Assembly (NCBI GenBank): GCA_905196835.1
Contig: CAJJWN010000043.1
Span: 1-25,156, forward strand
Direction: 5' to 3'
DNA: 25,156 nucleotides
Source: an uncultured Prevotella sp.
Lineage (GTDB): Bacteria > Bacteroidota > Bacteroidia > Bacteroidales > Bacteroidaceae
The number at the start of each line of letters is the position of its first letter. The stretch's first letter is position 1. This document shows positions 1-7,157 of this stretch, one piece after another. The notes under the pieces were generated by a model. It had not been told where the DNA came from. It did no database searches and saw only the letters and a list, made by a program, of their open reading frames with translations. The position numbers and the translations under genes were made by a program.

Positions 1-506
1 ACAAGGTCGCCGTGCGAGCCTCCGCCGCCGTCCTGCACCTCGCGGAAGAGCGTGCCGTTAAGGTCGAAATACAGGTCGAAGTCGGGCTGTCCGCGCTTCT
101 CCACCTCGATGATGTAGAACGTGTCATACGCCTTGCGCTGGATTTCGTCGATGTCGTCAATCGTCCATTGCTCCTCATTATAACGCGTAGTTTTATACCC
201 GTCCTGCACCGCCTGGGGCAGACTTGTAATGTCGCGGCCGTGGTCTACCTCGGTCATAAACCACTCGCCGTTAGCGTCGAACCACGCCTCGTGCTCCTTG
301 CCGTCCTTCCAGAACTCGGCCACGAGGTAGCCGCCTTTCTCCCTGTCCCACTCTACGTGGCTTACGCCGGTGTACTTCTCGGTGAACGCACGCGTCACGG
401 CGTCGGGCACTTTCACGGGCGCGTCATCGTCGTCGCTGCACGATGCAAGCGCAAACACTCCAAACGCACACGCCATAGTCCATTTAATCAGTTCCTTGGT
501 CTTCAT
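1..506 (-). CDS. PepSY-like lipoprotein, partial (3' end outside window)
   Basis: The gene reads leftwards from an ATG at 506 and runs off the window, so about 168 residues are visible. The N-terminus is a lipoprotein signal: MKTKELIKWTMACAFGVF, then a lipobox-like LASC and an acidic DDDD run. The body has two PepSY-like half repeats of the kind found in the Bacteroidota 'putative beta-lactamase-inhibitor-like' family. The first runs from the phenylalanine of AFTEKYTG through HVEWDRE and AWFDANGEW. The second runs from LPQAVQDGY to FDLYFDLNGTLF. Family knowledge suggests a small periplasmic or surface lipoprotein; the ligand is unknown. A TACTTTTG box at 581-588 (minus) lies upstream. The family call is fairly sure, but the cellular role is not known. 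Confidence 0.8.
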   Translation of the reverse strand, partial: MKTKELIKWTMACAFGVFALASCSDDDDAPVKVPDAVTRAFTEKYTGVSHVEWDREKGGYLVAEFWKDGKEHEAWFDANGEWFMTEVDHGRDITSLPQAVQDGYKTTRYNEEQWTIDDIDEIQRKAYDTFYIIEVEKRGQPDFDLYFDLNGTLFREVQDGGGGSHGDL

Positions 507-580
507 AATCGTAATGTCTTTTTTAGGTTTTTATTCGTTTCGCTTTCACTCTCGGGGCGGCTTTCCGCCCGTCTCTGATG

Positions 581-588
581 CAAAAGTA
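581..588 (-). promoter_or_regulatory. -7 box (TACTTTTG) for the PepSY-like lipoprotein
   Basis: Read on the minus strand this matches the Bacteroidota TAnnTTTG box, about 75 nt before the ATG at 506. No clear TTG -33 element is seen at the usual distance. A GC hairpin (GGGCGG at 555-560, CCGCCC at 565-570) falls in the predicted 5' leader. Confidence 0.45.
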
Positions 589-781
589 TGGGGCGATTCT
601 GAAAAGAAACTGAAATCAGGCAACAATTTTGTAACATTCTATACAAAATCGTTCGAAAGCCGGCGGCGGCGCGAATGGGCACATATATAATAAGGTGTGG
701 CGGCAAGCATTATCACTTCACATGACAACTGATTTTCCAATATGGGGTCATCTGCAAATCTATTGGATGGCATCAAGTTCT
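589..781. other. non-coding stretch between the lipoprotein promoter and repeat B1
   Basis: I see no convincing gene here. Short open frames lack a recognisable product, a promoter and family-like composition. The stretch is AT-rich apart from a short CGG run near 661-672. Confidence 0.5.
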
Positions 782-919
782 TTAACCAGGCTGTCGGCAA
801 TTGTCATGCCGCACTCCGATGCGGAATCCAGAAAACATCCATGGCTTCAAATAATATTGGCTGCATACACTGGATTCCGCGTCGGAGCACGGAATGACAA
901 TTACCGACAGCCTGGCTAA
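782..919. repeat. long inverted repeat B1 (nested hairpin family B)
   Basis: The left arm 782-831 and right arm 870-919 are 50 nt each and complementary with 6 mismatches, around a 38-nt loop. Each arm contains its own smaller hairpin; the right one is ATTCCG-CGTCGGAGCA-CGGAAT. The inner core (AATTGTCAT, CTCCGA, GCGGAATCCAG) is shared with repeat B3 at 10750-10882, while the outer parts differ. Confidence 0.8.
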
Positions 920-971
920 TGGTAGAAAGTTCAATTAATATACTTTACACATCATACACCTAAATTGCGGA

Positions 972-1087
972 TGAACCCAATATGCCATCTTTCGCACTCC
1001 AAAAGGCCATGAATTGCACGCTAAAAGGCCGCCTTTTACGATGCAAAAGACAGCCTTTTAGAACGCGCCTGATTATCAGGTAGTTAC
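972..1087 (-). repeat. tetrapalindromic element A1 (4 x 22 bp plus leader)
   Basis: Palindromic 15-mers begin at 979, 1001, 1023 and 1045, exactly 22 nt apart; for example AAAAGGCCGCCTTTT at 1023. Read on the minus strand, a leader TTAC/GTAA (1084-1087), 5 nt, TGATAATCA (1070-1078) and 10 nt precede the first palindrome. The full element is 116 nt. It lies upstream of the metY promoter. Confidence 0.85.
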
Positions 1088-1202
1088 AAAGACGGCGGCA
1101 AAGGCGGTGGCAAAAGGACACCACACATTGCACGGAAGCTTACGGAAAAGACGCCTGACAACGGCCGCAGGCGGCAAAATAACACAATTTAAGCCGCGCG
1201 GC

Positions 1203-1234
1203 TTGCCGCCTGTCAGTTTTTTATTTTACCTTTG
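1203..1234 (+). promoter_or_regulatory. promoter of metY (TTG-N21-TACCTTTG)
   Basis: A TTG at 1203-1205 is followed by 21 nt and TACCTTTG at 1227-1234, a good Bacteroidota primary-sigma promoter. Transcription should begin near 1241. This excludes the upstream in-frame ATG at 1107 and supports the start at 1263. Confidence 0.75.
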
Positions 1235-1262
1235 CAGTCATCTAAAACAGAAAGCAACGACA

Positions 1263-2546
1263 ATGGAAAAGAAACTGAAGACGGCGACGCTCTGCGTCCG
1301 CGGAGGATGGAAACCCAAGAACGGCGAGCCCGTGCAGCCGCCAATCGTGCAGAGCACGACATTCAAATATGACGACAGCGACGAGATGGGGATGCTCTTC
1401 GACCTGAAAAAGGAGGGCTACTTCTACACCCGCCTGCAAAACCCTACCAACGACGCGGTGGCCGCCAAGATAGCCGCCCTTGAGGGAGGAGTGGGCGCAA
1501 TGCTCACGTCATCGGGCCAGGCGGCCAACTTCTACGCCGTGTTCAACATCTGCGAGGCCGGCGACCACATCGTAGCCTCCAACGAAATATACGGCGGCAC
1601 GTACAACCTCTTCGGCGTGACGATGAAGAAGCTCGGCATAGACTGCACCTTCGTCAACCCCGAAGCGACGGAAGAGGAAATACAGGCGGCCTTCCGCCCG
1701 AACACGAAAGCTCTCTTCGGCGAGACCATATCCAACCCCGGATGCCGCGTGCTCGACATAGAGAAGTTTGTCAGGATAGCACACAAGAACGGCGTGCCGC
1801 TCATCGTTGACAACACGTTCGCCACTCCGGTGAACTGCCGTCCGTTCGAGTGGGGGGCCGACATAGTGGTGCATTCCACCACGAAATACATGGACGGGCA
1901 CGCCACACAGGTGGGCGGATGCGTAGTTGACAGCGGCAACTTCGACTGGGAAGCGCACGCCGCCAAGTTCCCGGGACTTACCACTCCCGACGAGAGCTAC
2001 CACGGACTGACCTACACCAAGGCCTTCGGCAAGATGGCGTACATGACGAAACTCGTGGCGCAACTCATGCGCGACCTCGGCTCTATACCGTCGCCCCAAA
2101 ACGCGTTCCTGCTCAACCTCGGCCTCGAGACGCTGCACCTGCGCGTACGCCAGCACTGTGAGAACGCGCAACGCGTGGCCGAATTCCTGCACGCTGACCC
2201 GCGCGTGGCGTGGATACGGTACTGCGGACTGAAGGAAGACGTCGACTATGAGCTTGGCCGCAAGTACCTGCCGTCCGGCTCCTGCGGCGTAATGGCCTTC
2301 GGACTGAAAGGCGACCGCGACACCGCCGTCAAGTTCATGGACTCGCTGCGGCTGGTACACATCGCAACACACGTGGCCGACGCGCGCTCGTGCGTGCTCC
2401 ATCCGGCCAGCCATACGCACCGCCAGCTTAGCGACGAGCAGCTGCGCGAGGCCGGCATCGCCCCCGACCTAATCCGCCTCTCGGTAGGCATCGAGGATGC
2501 GGACGACATCATCGACGACCTCAAGCAGGCGCTGGCGCAGATTTAA
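1263..2546 (+). CDS. metY: O-acetylhomoserine sulfhydrylase (O-acetylhomoserine aminocarboxypropyltransferase)
   Basis: This is a PLP enzyme of the Cys/Met-metabolism fold (427 aa, the normal MetY length). By family it joins sulfide (or methanethiol) to O-acetylhomoserine, giving homocysteine (or methionine), in the cytoplasm. Visible marks are YTRLQNPTND (55-64), which contributes to the phosphate and active site of the neighbouring subunit; SSGQAA (83-88); the PLP-stacking and ring-binding segment with D183 in VDNTFATP; the Schiff-base lysine K208 in HSTTKYMDGH; and R405 in LIRLSVGI, which binds the substrate carboxylate. The HPAS..HRQ segment (380-387) and long insertions favour MetY over cystathionine gamma-synthase. 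The start at 1263 was chosen because the promoter ends at 1234; an in-frame extension to 1107 would lie upstream of it. The stop codon merges with inverted repeat C1. Cystathionine gamma-lyase/synthase is the less likely alternative. Confidence 0.93.
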   Translation: MEKKLKTATLCVRGGWKPKNGEPVQPPIVQSTTFKYDDSDEMGMLFDLKKEGYFYTRLQNPTNDAVAAKIAALEGGVGAMLTSSGQAANFYAVFNICEAGDHIVASNEIYGGTYNLFGVTMKKLGIDCTFVNPEATEEEIQAAFRPNTKALFGETISNPGCRVLDIEKFVRIAHKNGVPLIVDNTFATPVNCRPFEWGADIVVHSTTKYMDGHATQVGGCVVDSGNFDWEAHAAKFPGLTTPDESYHGLTYTKAFGKMAYMTKLVAQLMRDLGSIPSPQNAFLLNLGLETLHLRVRQHCENAQRVAEFLHADPRVAWIRYCGLKEDVDYELGRKYLPSGSCGVMAFGLKGDRDTAVKFMDSLRLVHIATHVADARSCVLHPASHTHRQLSDEQLREAGIAPDLIRLSVGIEDADDIIDDLKQALAQI

Positions 2547-2647
2547 AAGGTGGGAAAGTGAGAGGGTGAGAAGGTGAGAAAATGCTTCGCATTATTATTT
2601 GCAAGTTTCTTTTCTCACCTTCTCACCCTCTCACTTTCTCACCTTTT
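2545..2647. repeat. GA/TC-rich inverted repeat C1, possible terminator
   Basis: The left arm 2545-2582 (AAAAGGTGGGAAAGTGAGAG...) and right arm 2610-2647 are 38 nt with a single mismatch, around a 27-nt loop. The left arm starts inside the metY stop codon TAA (2544-2546). Arms and loop are both homologous to C2 at 7057-7156, so this is a dispersed element, not chance low complexity. Placed between metY and gdhA, it could end metY transcription. Confidence 0.85.
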
Positions 2648-2709
2648 CTTGTCCTATTGTGAATAAAGTACAAAAAGTAAGGACGCAGGTCAAATATTCA
2701 TCGTTTTCC

Positions 2710-2740
2710 TTTGCGGCTTCATTATAAAACCCTATATTTG
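2710..2740 (+). promoter_or_regulatory. promoter of gdhA (TTTG-N19-TATATTTG)
   Basis: TTTG at 2710-2713, a 19-nt spacer and TATATTTG at 2733-2740 match the Bacteroidota consensus closely. The leader to the ATG at 2785 is about 38 nt. Confidence 0.85.
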
Positions 2741-2784
2741 CAAAGAAACTATGACACAATGTTAGTCTAACTAATACTTATACT

Positions 2785-4122
2785 ATGGAAGTCGAAAAAA
2801 TAATGCAAGACCTGGAGCAAAAGCATCCGGGTGAAGCGGAGTACCTGCAGGCCGTAAGGGAAGTGCTGCTGTCCATAAAGGACGTTTACAACCAGCATCC
2901 CGAGTTCGAGAAAGCCAAGCTCATCGAACGTCTCGTAGAGCCGGAGCGCGTCGTTACGTTCCGCGTTCCATGGGTTGACGACAAGGGCGAAGTGCATGTC
3001 AACATCGGTTACCGCGTCCAGTTCAACAGCGCCATCGGCCCGTACAAGGGCGGTCTGCGCTTCCATCCGTCCGTAAACCTTTCCATCCTGAAGTTCTTAG
3101 GCTTCGAGCAGACATTCAAGAACGCGCTCACCACGCTGCCGATGGGCGGCGGCAAGGGCGGCTCTGACTTCTCCCTGCGCGGTCGCAGCGATGCCGAGGT
3201 GATGCGCTTCTGCCAGGCTTTCATGACAGAACTGTACCGCCACATCGGTCCCGACGAGGATGTTCCGGCCGGAGACATCGGCGTCGGCGCACGCGAAATA
3301 GGCTACTTGTTCGGCATGTACAAGAAGCTCACCCACAAATGGGGCGGCGTCCTCACGGGCAAAGGCCTCGAGTGGGGCGGCTCAAAGATACGTCCCGAGG
3401 CCACGGGCTTCGGCGCTCTCTACTTCGTCAACCAGATGTTGCAGACCCACGGATATGACATCAAGGGCAAGACGGTGGCTATCAGCGGCTTCGGCAACGT
3501 GGCCTGGGGTGCCGCAACGAAAGCAACCCAGCTCGGAGCGAAGGTCATCACCATATCAGGACCTGACGGTTACATCTATGACCCGGACGGAATCAGCGGC
3601 GAAAAGATTGACTACATGCTCGAGCTTCGCGCCAGCGGCAACGACGTTTGCCAGCCTTACGCTGACGAATTCCCCGGCTCCAAGTTCATTCCCGGCCGCA
3701 AACCGTGGGAGGTTAAGTGTGACATCGCGCTGCCGTGTGCCACCCAGAACGAGGTCAGCGGCGAGGATGCTGACATGCTTTTGGCAAACAAGCCGCTCTG
3801 TATAGCCGAGGTTTCCAACATGGGATGCAGTGAGGAGGCCGTTCAGAAGTTCATCGCAGCCAAGCAGCTCTTCGCTCCCGGCAAGGCCGTAAACGCCGGT
3901 GGCGTGGCTACATCGGGTCTTGAGATGACGCAGAACGCCATCCGCCTGAGCTGGAGCGAGGCCGAAGTAGACGAGAAACTGCACCAAATAATGCACAACA
4001 TCCACGAGCAATGCGTCAAATACGGGCGCGAAAGCGACGACTACGTGGACTATGTAAAGGGCGCAAACATCGCCGGCTTCATGAAGGTTGCCAACGCGAT
4101 GATGGCTCAGGGCATAGTATAA
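2785..4122 (+). CDS. gdhA: NADP-type glutamate dehydrogenase
   Basis: This is a hexameric-type glutamate dehydrogenase of 445 aa, the usual length for the small bacterial enzyme. It interconverts 2-oxoglutarate plus ammonium and glutamate in the cytoplasm. The substrate domain carries PYKGGLRFHP (87-96), with the substrate lysine K89 region, then the catalytic lysine in PMGGGKGGSDF (K124) and the aspartate in PAGDIGVGAREIG (D164). The nucleotide-binding Rossmann domain follows, with ISGFGNVAWGA (233-243). The overall sequence resembles the NADP-dependent, assimilatory class, though cofactor choice cannot be proven by eye. It has its own strong promoter. A GTG-start lipoprotein gene follows only 14 nt after the stop, so the two are probably co-transcribed. 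Confidence 0.97.
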   Translation: MEVEKIMQDLEQKHPGEAEYLQAVREVLLSIKDVYNQHPEFEKAKLIERLVEPERVVTFRVPWVDDKGEVHVNIGYRVQFNSAIGPYKGGLRFHPSVNLSILKFLGFEQTFKNALTTLPMGGGKGGSDFSLRGRSDAEVMRFCQAFMTELYRHIGPDEDVPAGDIGVGAREIGYLFGMYKKLTHKWGGVLTGKGLEWGGSKIRPEATGFGALYFVNQMLQTHGYDIKGKTVAISGFGNVAWGAATKATQLGAKVITISGPDGYIYDPDGISGEKIDYMLELRASGNDVCQPYADEFPGSKFIPGRKPWEVKCDIALPCATQNEVSGEDADMLLANKPLCIAEVSNMGCSEEAVQKFIAAKQLFAPGKAVNAGGVATSGLEMTQNAIRLSWSEAEVDEKLHQIMHNIHEQCVKYGRESDDYVDYVKGANIAGFMKVANAMMAQGIV

Positions 4123-4136
4123 ACCCGAAGAAAAGA

Positions 4137-4670
4137 GTGATAGAGAAACTTATTTCCATAATTCTTTTATGCTTGACTGGCTGTACCCTCCTCCCCGCAC
4201 AGGAGAAGGGTATGGCCAGTTATTATGCTGACCGGCTGCACGGAAGGCGCATGAGCGACGGCACACGTTACCACCGCGACAGCCTGACGTGCGCACATAA
4301 ACGCTATCCGCTGGGCACCATGCTCAAGGTTACTAACATAAAGAACGGCAAGAGCGTAGTGGTGAAGGTTACCGACCGTTGCGGCACGCGCCGCATAATT
4401 GACCTCTCGTACGCTGCGGCGAAGCAGCTTGACATGATTAGGGCGGGCGTTGCCATGGTAAGAGTGGAGAAGTACACGCAGCCGTTGGGCGTTCCGTTCA
4501 AGCCGAGCGACGAAATCGACATACCCGAACTTGATTTTGAAATCACCCGGAAGCCAGACTTCTCAACGCCGATATGGAAGAAAACCGACGACGAAGACAA
4601 GGCGCAGCACGAAATAAAGGCGCAGAACAGGCGCGAACAGAGAGCCGTGAACAGGCACAAACGCAAGTAG
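4137..4670 (+). CDS. rlpA: RlpA-like double-psi beta-barrel lipoprotein
   Basis: This protein of 177 aa has a lipoprotein signal, MIEKLISIILLCLTGC, with lipobox LTGC (Cys16). A RlpA double-psi beta-barrel follows at about 25-111: GMASYYADRLHGRRMSDG, AHKRYPLGTMLKVTN, VVVKVTDRCG with the conserved Asp80, and IIDLSYAAAKQL. Family members act on septal peptidoglycan as lytic transglycosylases or bind denuded glycan; activity here is not shown. The tail is charged (Lys/Arg/Glu) and lacks a SPOR domain. I chose the GTG at 4137 because it places the signal peptide at the N-terminus and a purine-rich GAAGAAAAG lies just before it; the frame is open further upstream inside gdhA, but that would bury the signal. 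An intrinsic terminator follows at 4710. Confidence 0.85.
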   Translation: MIEKLISIILLCLTGCTLLPAQEKGMASYYADRLHGRRMSDGTRYHRDSLTCAHKRYPLGTMLKVTNIKNGKSVVVKVTDRCGTRRIIDLSYAAAKQLDMIRAGVAMVRVEKYTQPLGVPFKPSDEIDIPELDFEITRKPDFSTPIWKKTDDEDKAQHEIKAQNRREQRAVNRHKRK

Positions 4671-4709
4671 GCTTTAACCGCACAACACCCTCACTTTCAA
4701 CAGTTTACC

Positions 4710-4739
4710 GTCCGACGCAGCAGCGTTGGACTTTTTTTT
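4710..4739 (+). terminator. intrinsic terminator after the rlpA-like gene
   Basis: GTCCGACGC (4710-4718), loop AGCA and GCGTTGGAC (4723-4731) form a 9-bp stem with one G:U pair, followed at once by eight T residues. It lies 40 nt beyond the stop at 4670. Confidence 0.88.
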
Positions 4740-4761
4740 GTTCCCCTATTCCATACATACC

Positions 4762-4856
4762 GTTTTGCAAAAGACCATCTTTCGCATTCCAAAAGGCCGT
4801 CTTTGGCACGTTTAAAGGCCACCTTTCGCAGGCTAAAAGACGGCCTTGGGAAAGGC
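4762..4856 (-). repeat. tetrapalindromic element A2
   Basis: The four units begin at 4769, 4791, 4813 and 4835, exactly 22 nt apart. Unit 2 (AAAAGGCCGTCTTTG) pairs well with unit 4 (AAAAGACGGCCTTGG). Linkers GCATTCC, GCACGTT and GCAGGCT resemble those of A1 read in the same direction. The TGATTATCA leader motif is not found at the expected spacing; TGATATTCA at 4881-4889 may be a displaced relic. Confidence 0.8.
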
Positions 4857-4955
4857 GTTGTTTTTCTCTTGAAATTCAACTGATATTCATCCACATGTCA
4901 AAAGTCGTCCTTTTTGTTAATAAATCACAACAAAGCGTACTTTCGTTCACGTTTA

Positions 4956-4987
4956 TTTGGTTTATATTATAAACCTATTTATCTTTG
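4956..4987 (+). promoter_or_regulatory. promoter of the DUF2141 gene (TTTG-N20-TATCTTTG)
   Basis: TTTG at 4956-4959, a 20-nt spacer and TATCTTTG at 4980-4987 fit the consensus fully. The predicted leader to 5092 is about 98 nt, long enough for post-transcriptional control, but no known riboswitch fold was recognised. Confidence 0.85.
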
Positions 4988-5091
4988 CATTGTATCCGGA
5001 TAAAACTCCATGCTGCGCCCAACTGCAGTGGGAACGGCGTGGAGACTTGAGTAGGAAACAGAGTGGCAAACCTTTGAAAACATTAATGATT

Positions 5092-5478
5092 ATGAACAAA
5101 GCAATCAAAGCTGCGGCATTGTCTGCATTTGCGATAATGGCGGCAGGTGCGGTTTCGGCGCAAAACAAAGTCGAGCTTACCGTGACAAATATACCTAACA
5201 GCAACGGCAACATTCTCGTTGCCACAAGCAAAGGGCAGACAGGCATGGTGCAGGCGAAGCAGGGCAGCATGACGATAGACGTGGAGAACGTGCCCGACGG
5301 AGAGGTGGCCTTCTACGTGATGCACGACGAGAACGGCAACATGGAGTGTGAGATGGAGAACGGTATGCCGAAGGAATATGTGGGAGTAGCCTATGCGAAT
5401 GTCTCAAAAGACAACAAGGCAGTAACAGTGAAGCTTGAGAACATACCTGAAAAAGTGGCTGAGGCGAAGGCCAAGTGA
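5092..5478 (+). CDS. secreted DUF2141 family protein
   Basis: This is a small exported protein of 128 aa. The signal peptide runs MNKAIKAAALSAFAIMAAG and ends in AVSA before Gln. The mature part has the DUF2141 look: a beta-rich VELTVTNIPNSNGNILVA opening, VPDGEVAFYVMHDENGN, and a late PKEYVGVAYANVS that matches the family's phenylalanine/tyrosine-rich core. The fold is probably an immunoglobulin-like sandwich in the periplasm. Its function is unknown. Two in-frame ATGs (5086 and 5092) lie close together; 5092 gives the better signal peptide. The gene has its own promoter at 4956-4987. Confidence 0.85.
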   Translation: MNKAIKAAALSAFAIMAAGAVSAQNKVELTVTNIPNSNGNILVATSKGQTGMVQAKQGSMTIDVENVPDGEVAFYVMHDENGNMECEMENGMPKEYVGVAYANVSKDNKAVTVKLENIPEKVAEAKAK

Positions 5479-5579
5479 CGTGTAATGTAGCAAATTGCAT
5501 GGCGCAAGGGTCTGTCGGAAAGTTCTCTGTAAACGTCCGAACGACCTTTGCGTCAACCTATAAAACAGCAACCAAGATT

Positions 5580-6188
5580 ATGGAGAACAACGACAAGCTG
5601 ACTGCCGAGCGCAGTCTTGAAATAATAAGAGAAGCAATAGAGCAGGGCAAGCGCGACGTGGCTCGCAATGCCGGCACGCCGATGATAATGTGGGGAGTGC
5701 TCACCTGTGTCACGGGCTGCATCGTATGCCTGCTTTGGCAGCTTACAGGCGATGCGGTGTGGAACGCGCTTTGGTTCGCCATGTGCGCCGTAGGCTGGGC
5801 CGTGCAGACTGCTATGAAACACAGAGAGCACCGCGAGAGCCGCCCCGGCTCATACGTATGGAAACTCGTAGGATGGACGTGGGCGGTGTTCGGGATGCTC
5901 GCCGTTGCCGTCGCCGTAATCGGGTTTCTGTCTTACAATACGGCGGTCTACGCCTCGCGCCTGCCAATTACGGCGGTGATTATGCTGCTCCTGATGTTCG
6001 CCTCGTCGGTAACGGCTTATGTTATGAGGGACAAGGCGTATGGCGTTTTCATCGGCGCCAACATCATTCTGGTGAATTTCGTCCTGCTATACCACAGCCC
6101 TTACGAGGCGTTATGCCTCGCCTTGTCGGCCGTAACGCTGCTCGTAATACCGGGAATAATGATTAACCGTCAGGCAAAAAGGAAGTAG
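5580..6188 (+). CDS. six-helix inner-membrane protein, regulator-linked
   Basis: I do not recognise a named family. The protein has 202 aa, with a cytoplasmic amphipathic start (LTAERSLEIIREAIEQGKRD, residues 6-25) followed by about six hydrophobic segments arranged in three pairs. The next gene (6209) has the same plan and a similar opening (LTEYESLELIAKTIERARK), so the two are probably diverged paralogues from a duplication. A winged-helix regulator follows. In Bacteroidota, small membrane proteins next to this regulator type are common, but the role is unclear; an effector or sensor partner is a guess. An in-frame extension to 5475 would overlap the previous gene. A weak GACCTTTG box at 5543-5550 lies about 30 nt before the ATG at 5580, which I prefer. 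Confidence 0.75.
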   Translation: MENNDKLTAERSLEIIREAIEQGKRDVARNAGTPMIMWGVLTCVTGCIVCLLWQLTGDAVWNALWFAMCAVGWAVQTAMKHREHRESRPGSYVWKLVGWTWAVFGMLAVAVAVIGFLSYNTAVYASRLPITAVIMLLLMFASSVTAYVMRDKAYGVFIGANIILVNFVLLYHSPYEALCLALSAVTLLVIPGIMINRQAKRK

Positions 6189-6208
6189 AAACAAAACTTA
6201 GAAGCAAC

Positions 6209-6784
6209 ATGGAGGACAAGAAACTTACTGAATACGAGAGCCTTGAGCTGATAGCCAAGACAATAGAGCGCGCACGAAAGACGGAAATAGGCCGCTTGAA
6301 CTTCATCACTTTGTACGGAATATTGGGGCTGGCAACATACGCTTTCACCCAGTTAATGCGTGAACCGCAATGGCAGTTGCTGTGGATTGCGGTGGCGGCG
6401 TTGAGCTACGGCGTGCCGTTCGTTTACCACAAGATGTGGCGCAAGCCGATGACCGTCACGGGACGGATAGTCAAGCGAGGCTGGGGATACTTCGCTTTGA
6501 CGGGAATGGCGATAGCGTTCGTAGGCAGCGTGGCGCTTTCCACGTATGTGGCTCCGCTTATGACGATAGTCGGCAGCTGTGCCCTCTTTATGCTAAGCGG
6601 CATCTATAAGCAAAAGGCTATACTGGCAGCAAGTTTCATCGGGCTGTTTTCAAGTGCAATGGTGATTGCCACCAACGGCAGTTACGAGGGCAACTATGTG
6701 CTCCTCGCATACCTCTTTTACGCCTATTGCGTGTACATAGGTCTGTCGCTTAGCGGCAATGTGGACGAAATAAAGACATTCTGA
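6209..6784 (+). CDS. six-helix inner-membrane protein, paralogue of the preceding gene
   Basis: This protein of 191 aa begins with a cytoplasmic helix (EYESLELIAKTIERARKTE) and then has six predicted membrane segments, including ITLYGILGLATYAF, LLWIAVAALSYGVPFVY, FALTGMAIAFVGSVAL and LLAYLFYAYCVYIGLSL. The N-terminal motif LT-(x)3-SLE-(I/L)-I is shared with the protein ending at 6188, 20 nt upstream. The stop overlaps the next ATG by one base (TGATG at 6782-6786), so it is almost certainly translated together with the winged-helix regulator. Its function is unknown. Co-translation suggests that the regulator and membrane protein act in one pathway, which is inference. Confidence 0.78.
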   Translation: MEDKKLTEYESLELIAKTIERARKTEIGRLNFITLYGILGLATYAFTQLMREPQWQLLWIAVAALSYGVPFVYHKMWRKPMTVTGRIVKRGWGYFALTGMAIAFVGSVALSTYVAPLMTIVGSCALFMLSGIYKQKAILAASFIGLFSSAMVIATNGSYEGNYVLLAYLFYAYCVYIGLSLSGNVDEIKTF

Positions 6785-7071
6785 TGAGACCGCTTAACCC
6801 CCTTCTGCACAGCGAACTGCGCCTTGCGGTGATGTCACTGCTGGTCGGCGTGGGCGAGGCCGACTTCGTTTATCTGCGCCAACAGACAGGAGCGACGGCA
6901 GGAAACCTTAGCGTCCAGCTCGACAAACTTAGCAAGGCGGGGTATATCGAGATAACAAAGACGTTCGTAGGGAAACGCCCCAACACGTCGTGCCGCCTCA
7001 CAGAGGAAGGCATGGCGGCGTTCGAGGAATACGTGGAGGCGATTAAGGAATATTTGAAGGTGAGAAAGTGA
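6784..7071 (+). CDS. winged-helix transcriptional regulator (MarR/ArsR-like, HTH_34 type)
   Basis: This is a compact DNA-binding protein of 95 aa. The winged helix covers nearly all of it: the helix LNPLLHSELRLAVMSLLV, the turn ADFVYLRQQTGATAGNLSVQLDKL as HTH recognition region, and the wing YIEITKTFVGKRPNTSCRLTEEG. This closely matches the small 'winged helix DNA-binding domain' regulators of Bacteroidota. The ATG overlaps the stop of the membrane gene upstream, so it is the last gene of a three-gene operon and may regulate it. Its last codons (KVRK, stop) fall inside inverted repeat C2, which begins at 7057, so the native C-terminus may have been altered by the element. Confidence 0.88.
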   Translation: MRPLNPLLHSELRLAVMSLLVGVGEADFVYLRQQTGATAGNLSVQLDKLSKAGYIEITKTFVGKRPNTSCRLTEEGMAAFEEYVEAIKEYLKVRK

Positions 7072-7156
7072 GAGGGTGAGAAGGTGAGAAAAAGCTTCGC
7101 ATTGTTGTTTTCAATGTTTCTTTTCTCACCTTCTCACCCTCTCACTTTCTCACCTT
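7057..7156. repeat. GA/TC-rich inverted repeat C2 between convergent genes
   Basis: The left arm 7057-7092 and right arm 7121-7156 are perfect 36-nt complements around a 28-nt loop. Arms and loop (GCTTCGCATT..) match C1 at 2545-2647. The left arm contains the TGA of the regulator gene, and the right arm ends one base before the ridA stop codon (7158-7160). It fills the whole gap between the convergent genes and could act as a two-way terminator, though it lacks a T tract. Confidence 0.88.
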
Positions 7157-7157
7157 T

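Noticed and set aside
12..578. A 188-codon open frame on the plus strand
   Set aside because: It is the antisense shadow of the PepSY-like lipoprotein gene, which has a signal peptide and a promoter.
972..1087. CRISPR array as an explanation of the four 22-nt units
   Set aside because: Units touch without unique spacers, are palindromic and diverged, and no cas genes are near.
1107..1262. A longer N-terminus for metY
   Set aside because: The promoter at 1203-1234 lies inside this part, and the extra residues do not resemble the family.
1509..2420. A 303-codon minus-strand frame opposite metY
   Set aside because: It is a shadow frame of a high-GC gene with strong family matches on the other strand; its composition is His/Val/Arg-rich.
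4956..5091. Riboswitch in the DUF2141 leader
   Set aside because: The leader is about 98 nt, but no conserved core of a known class could be identified.
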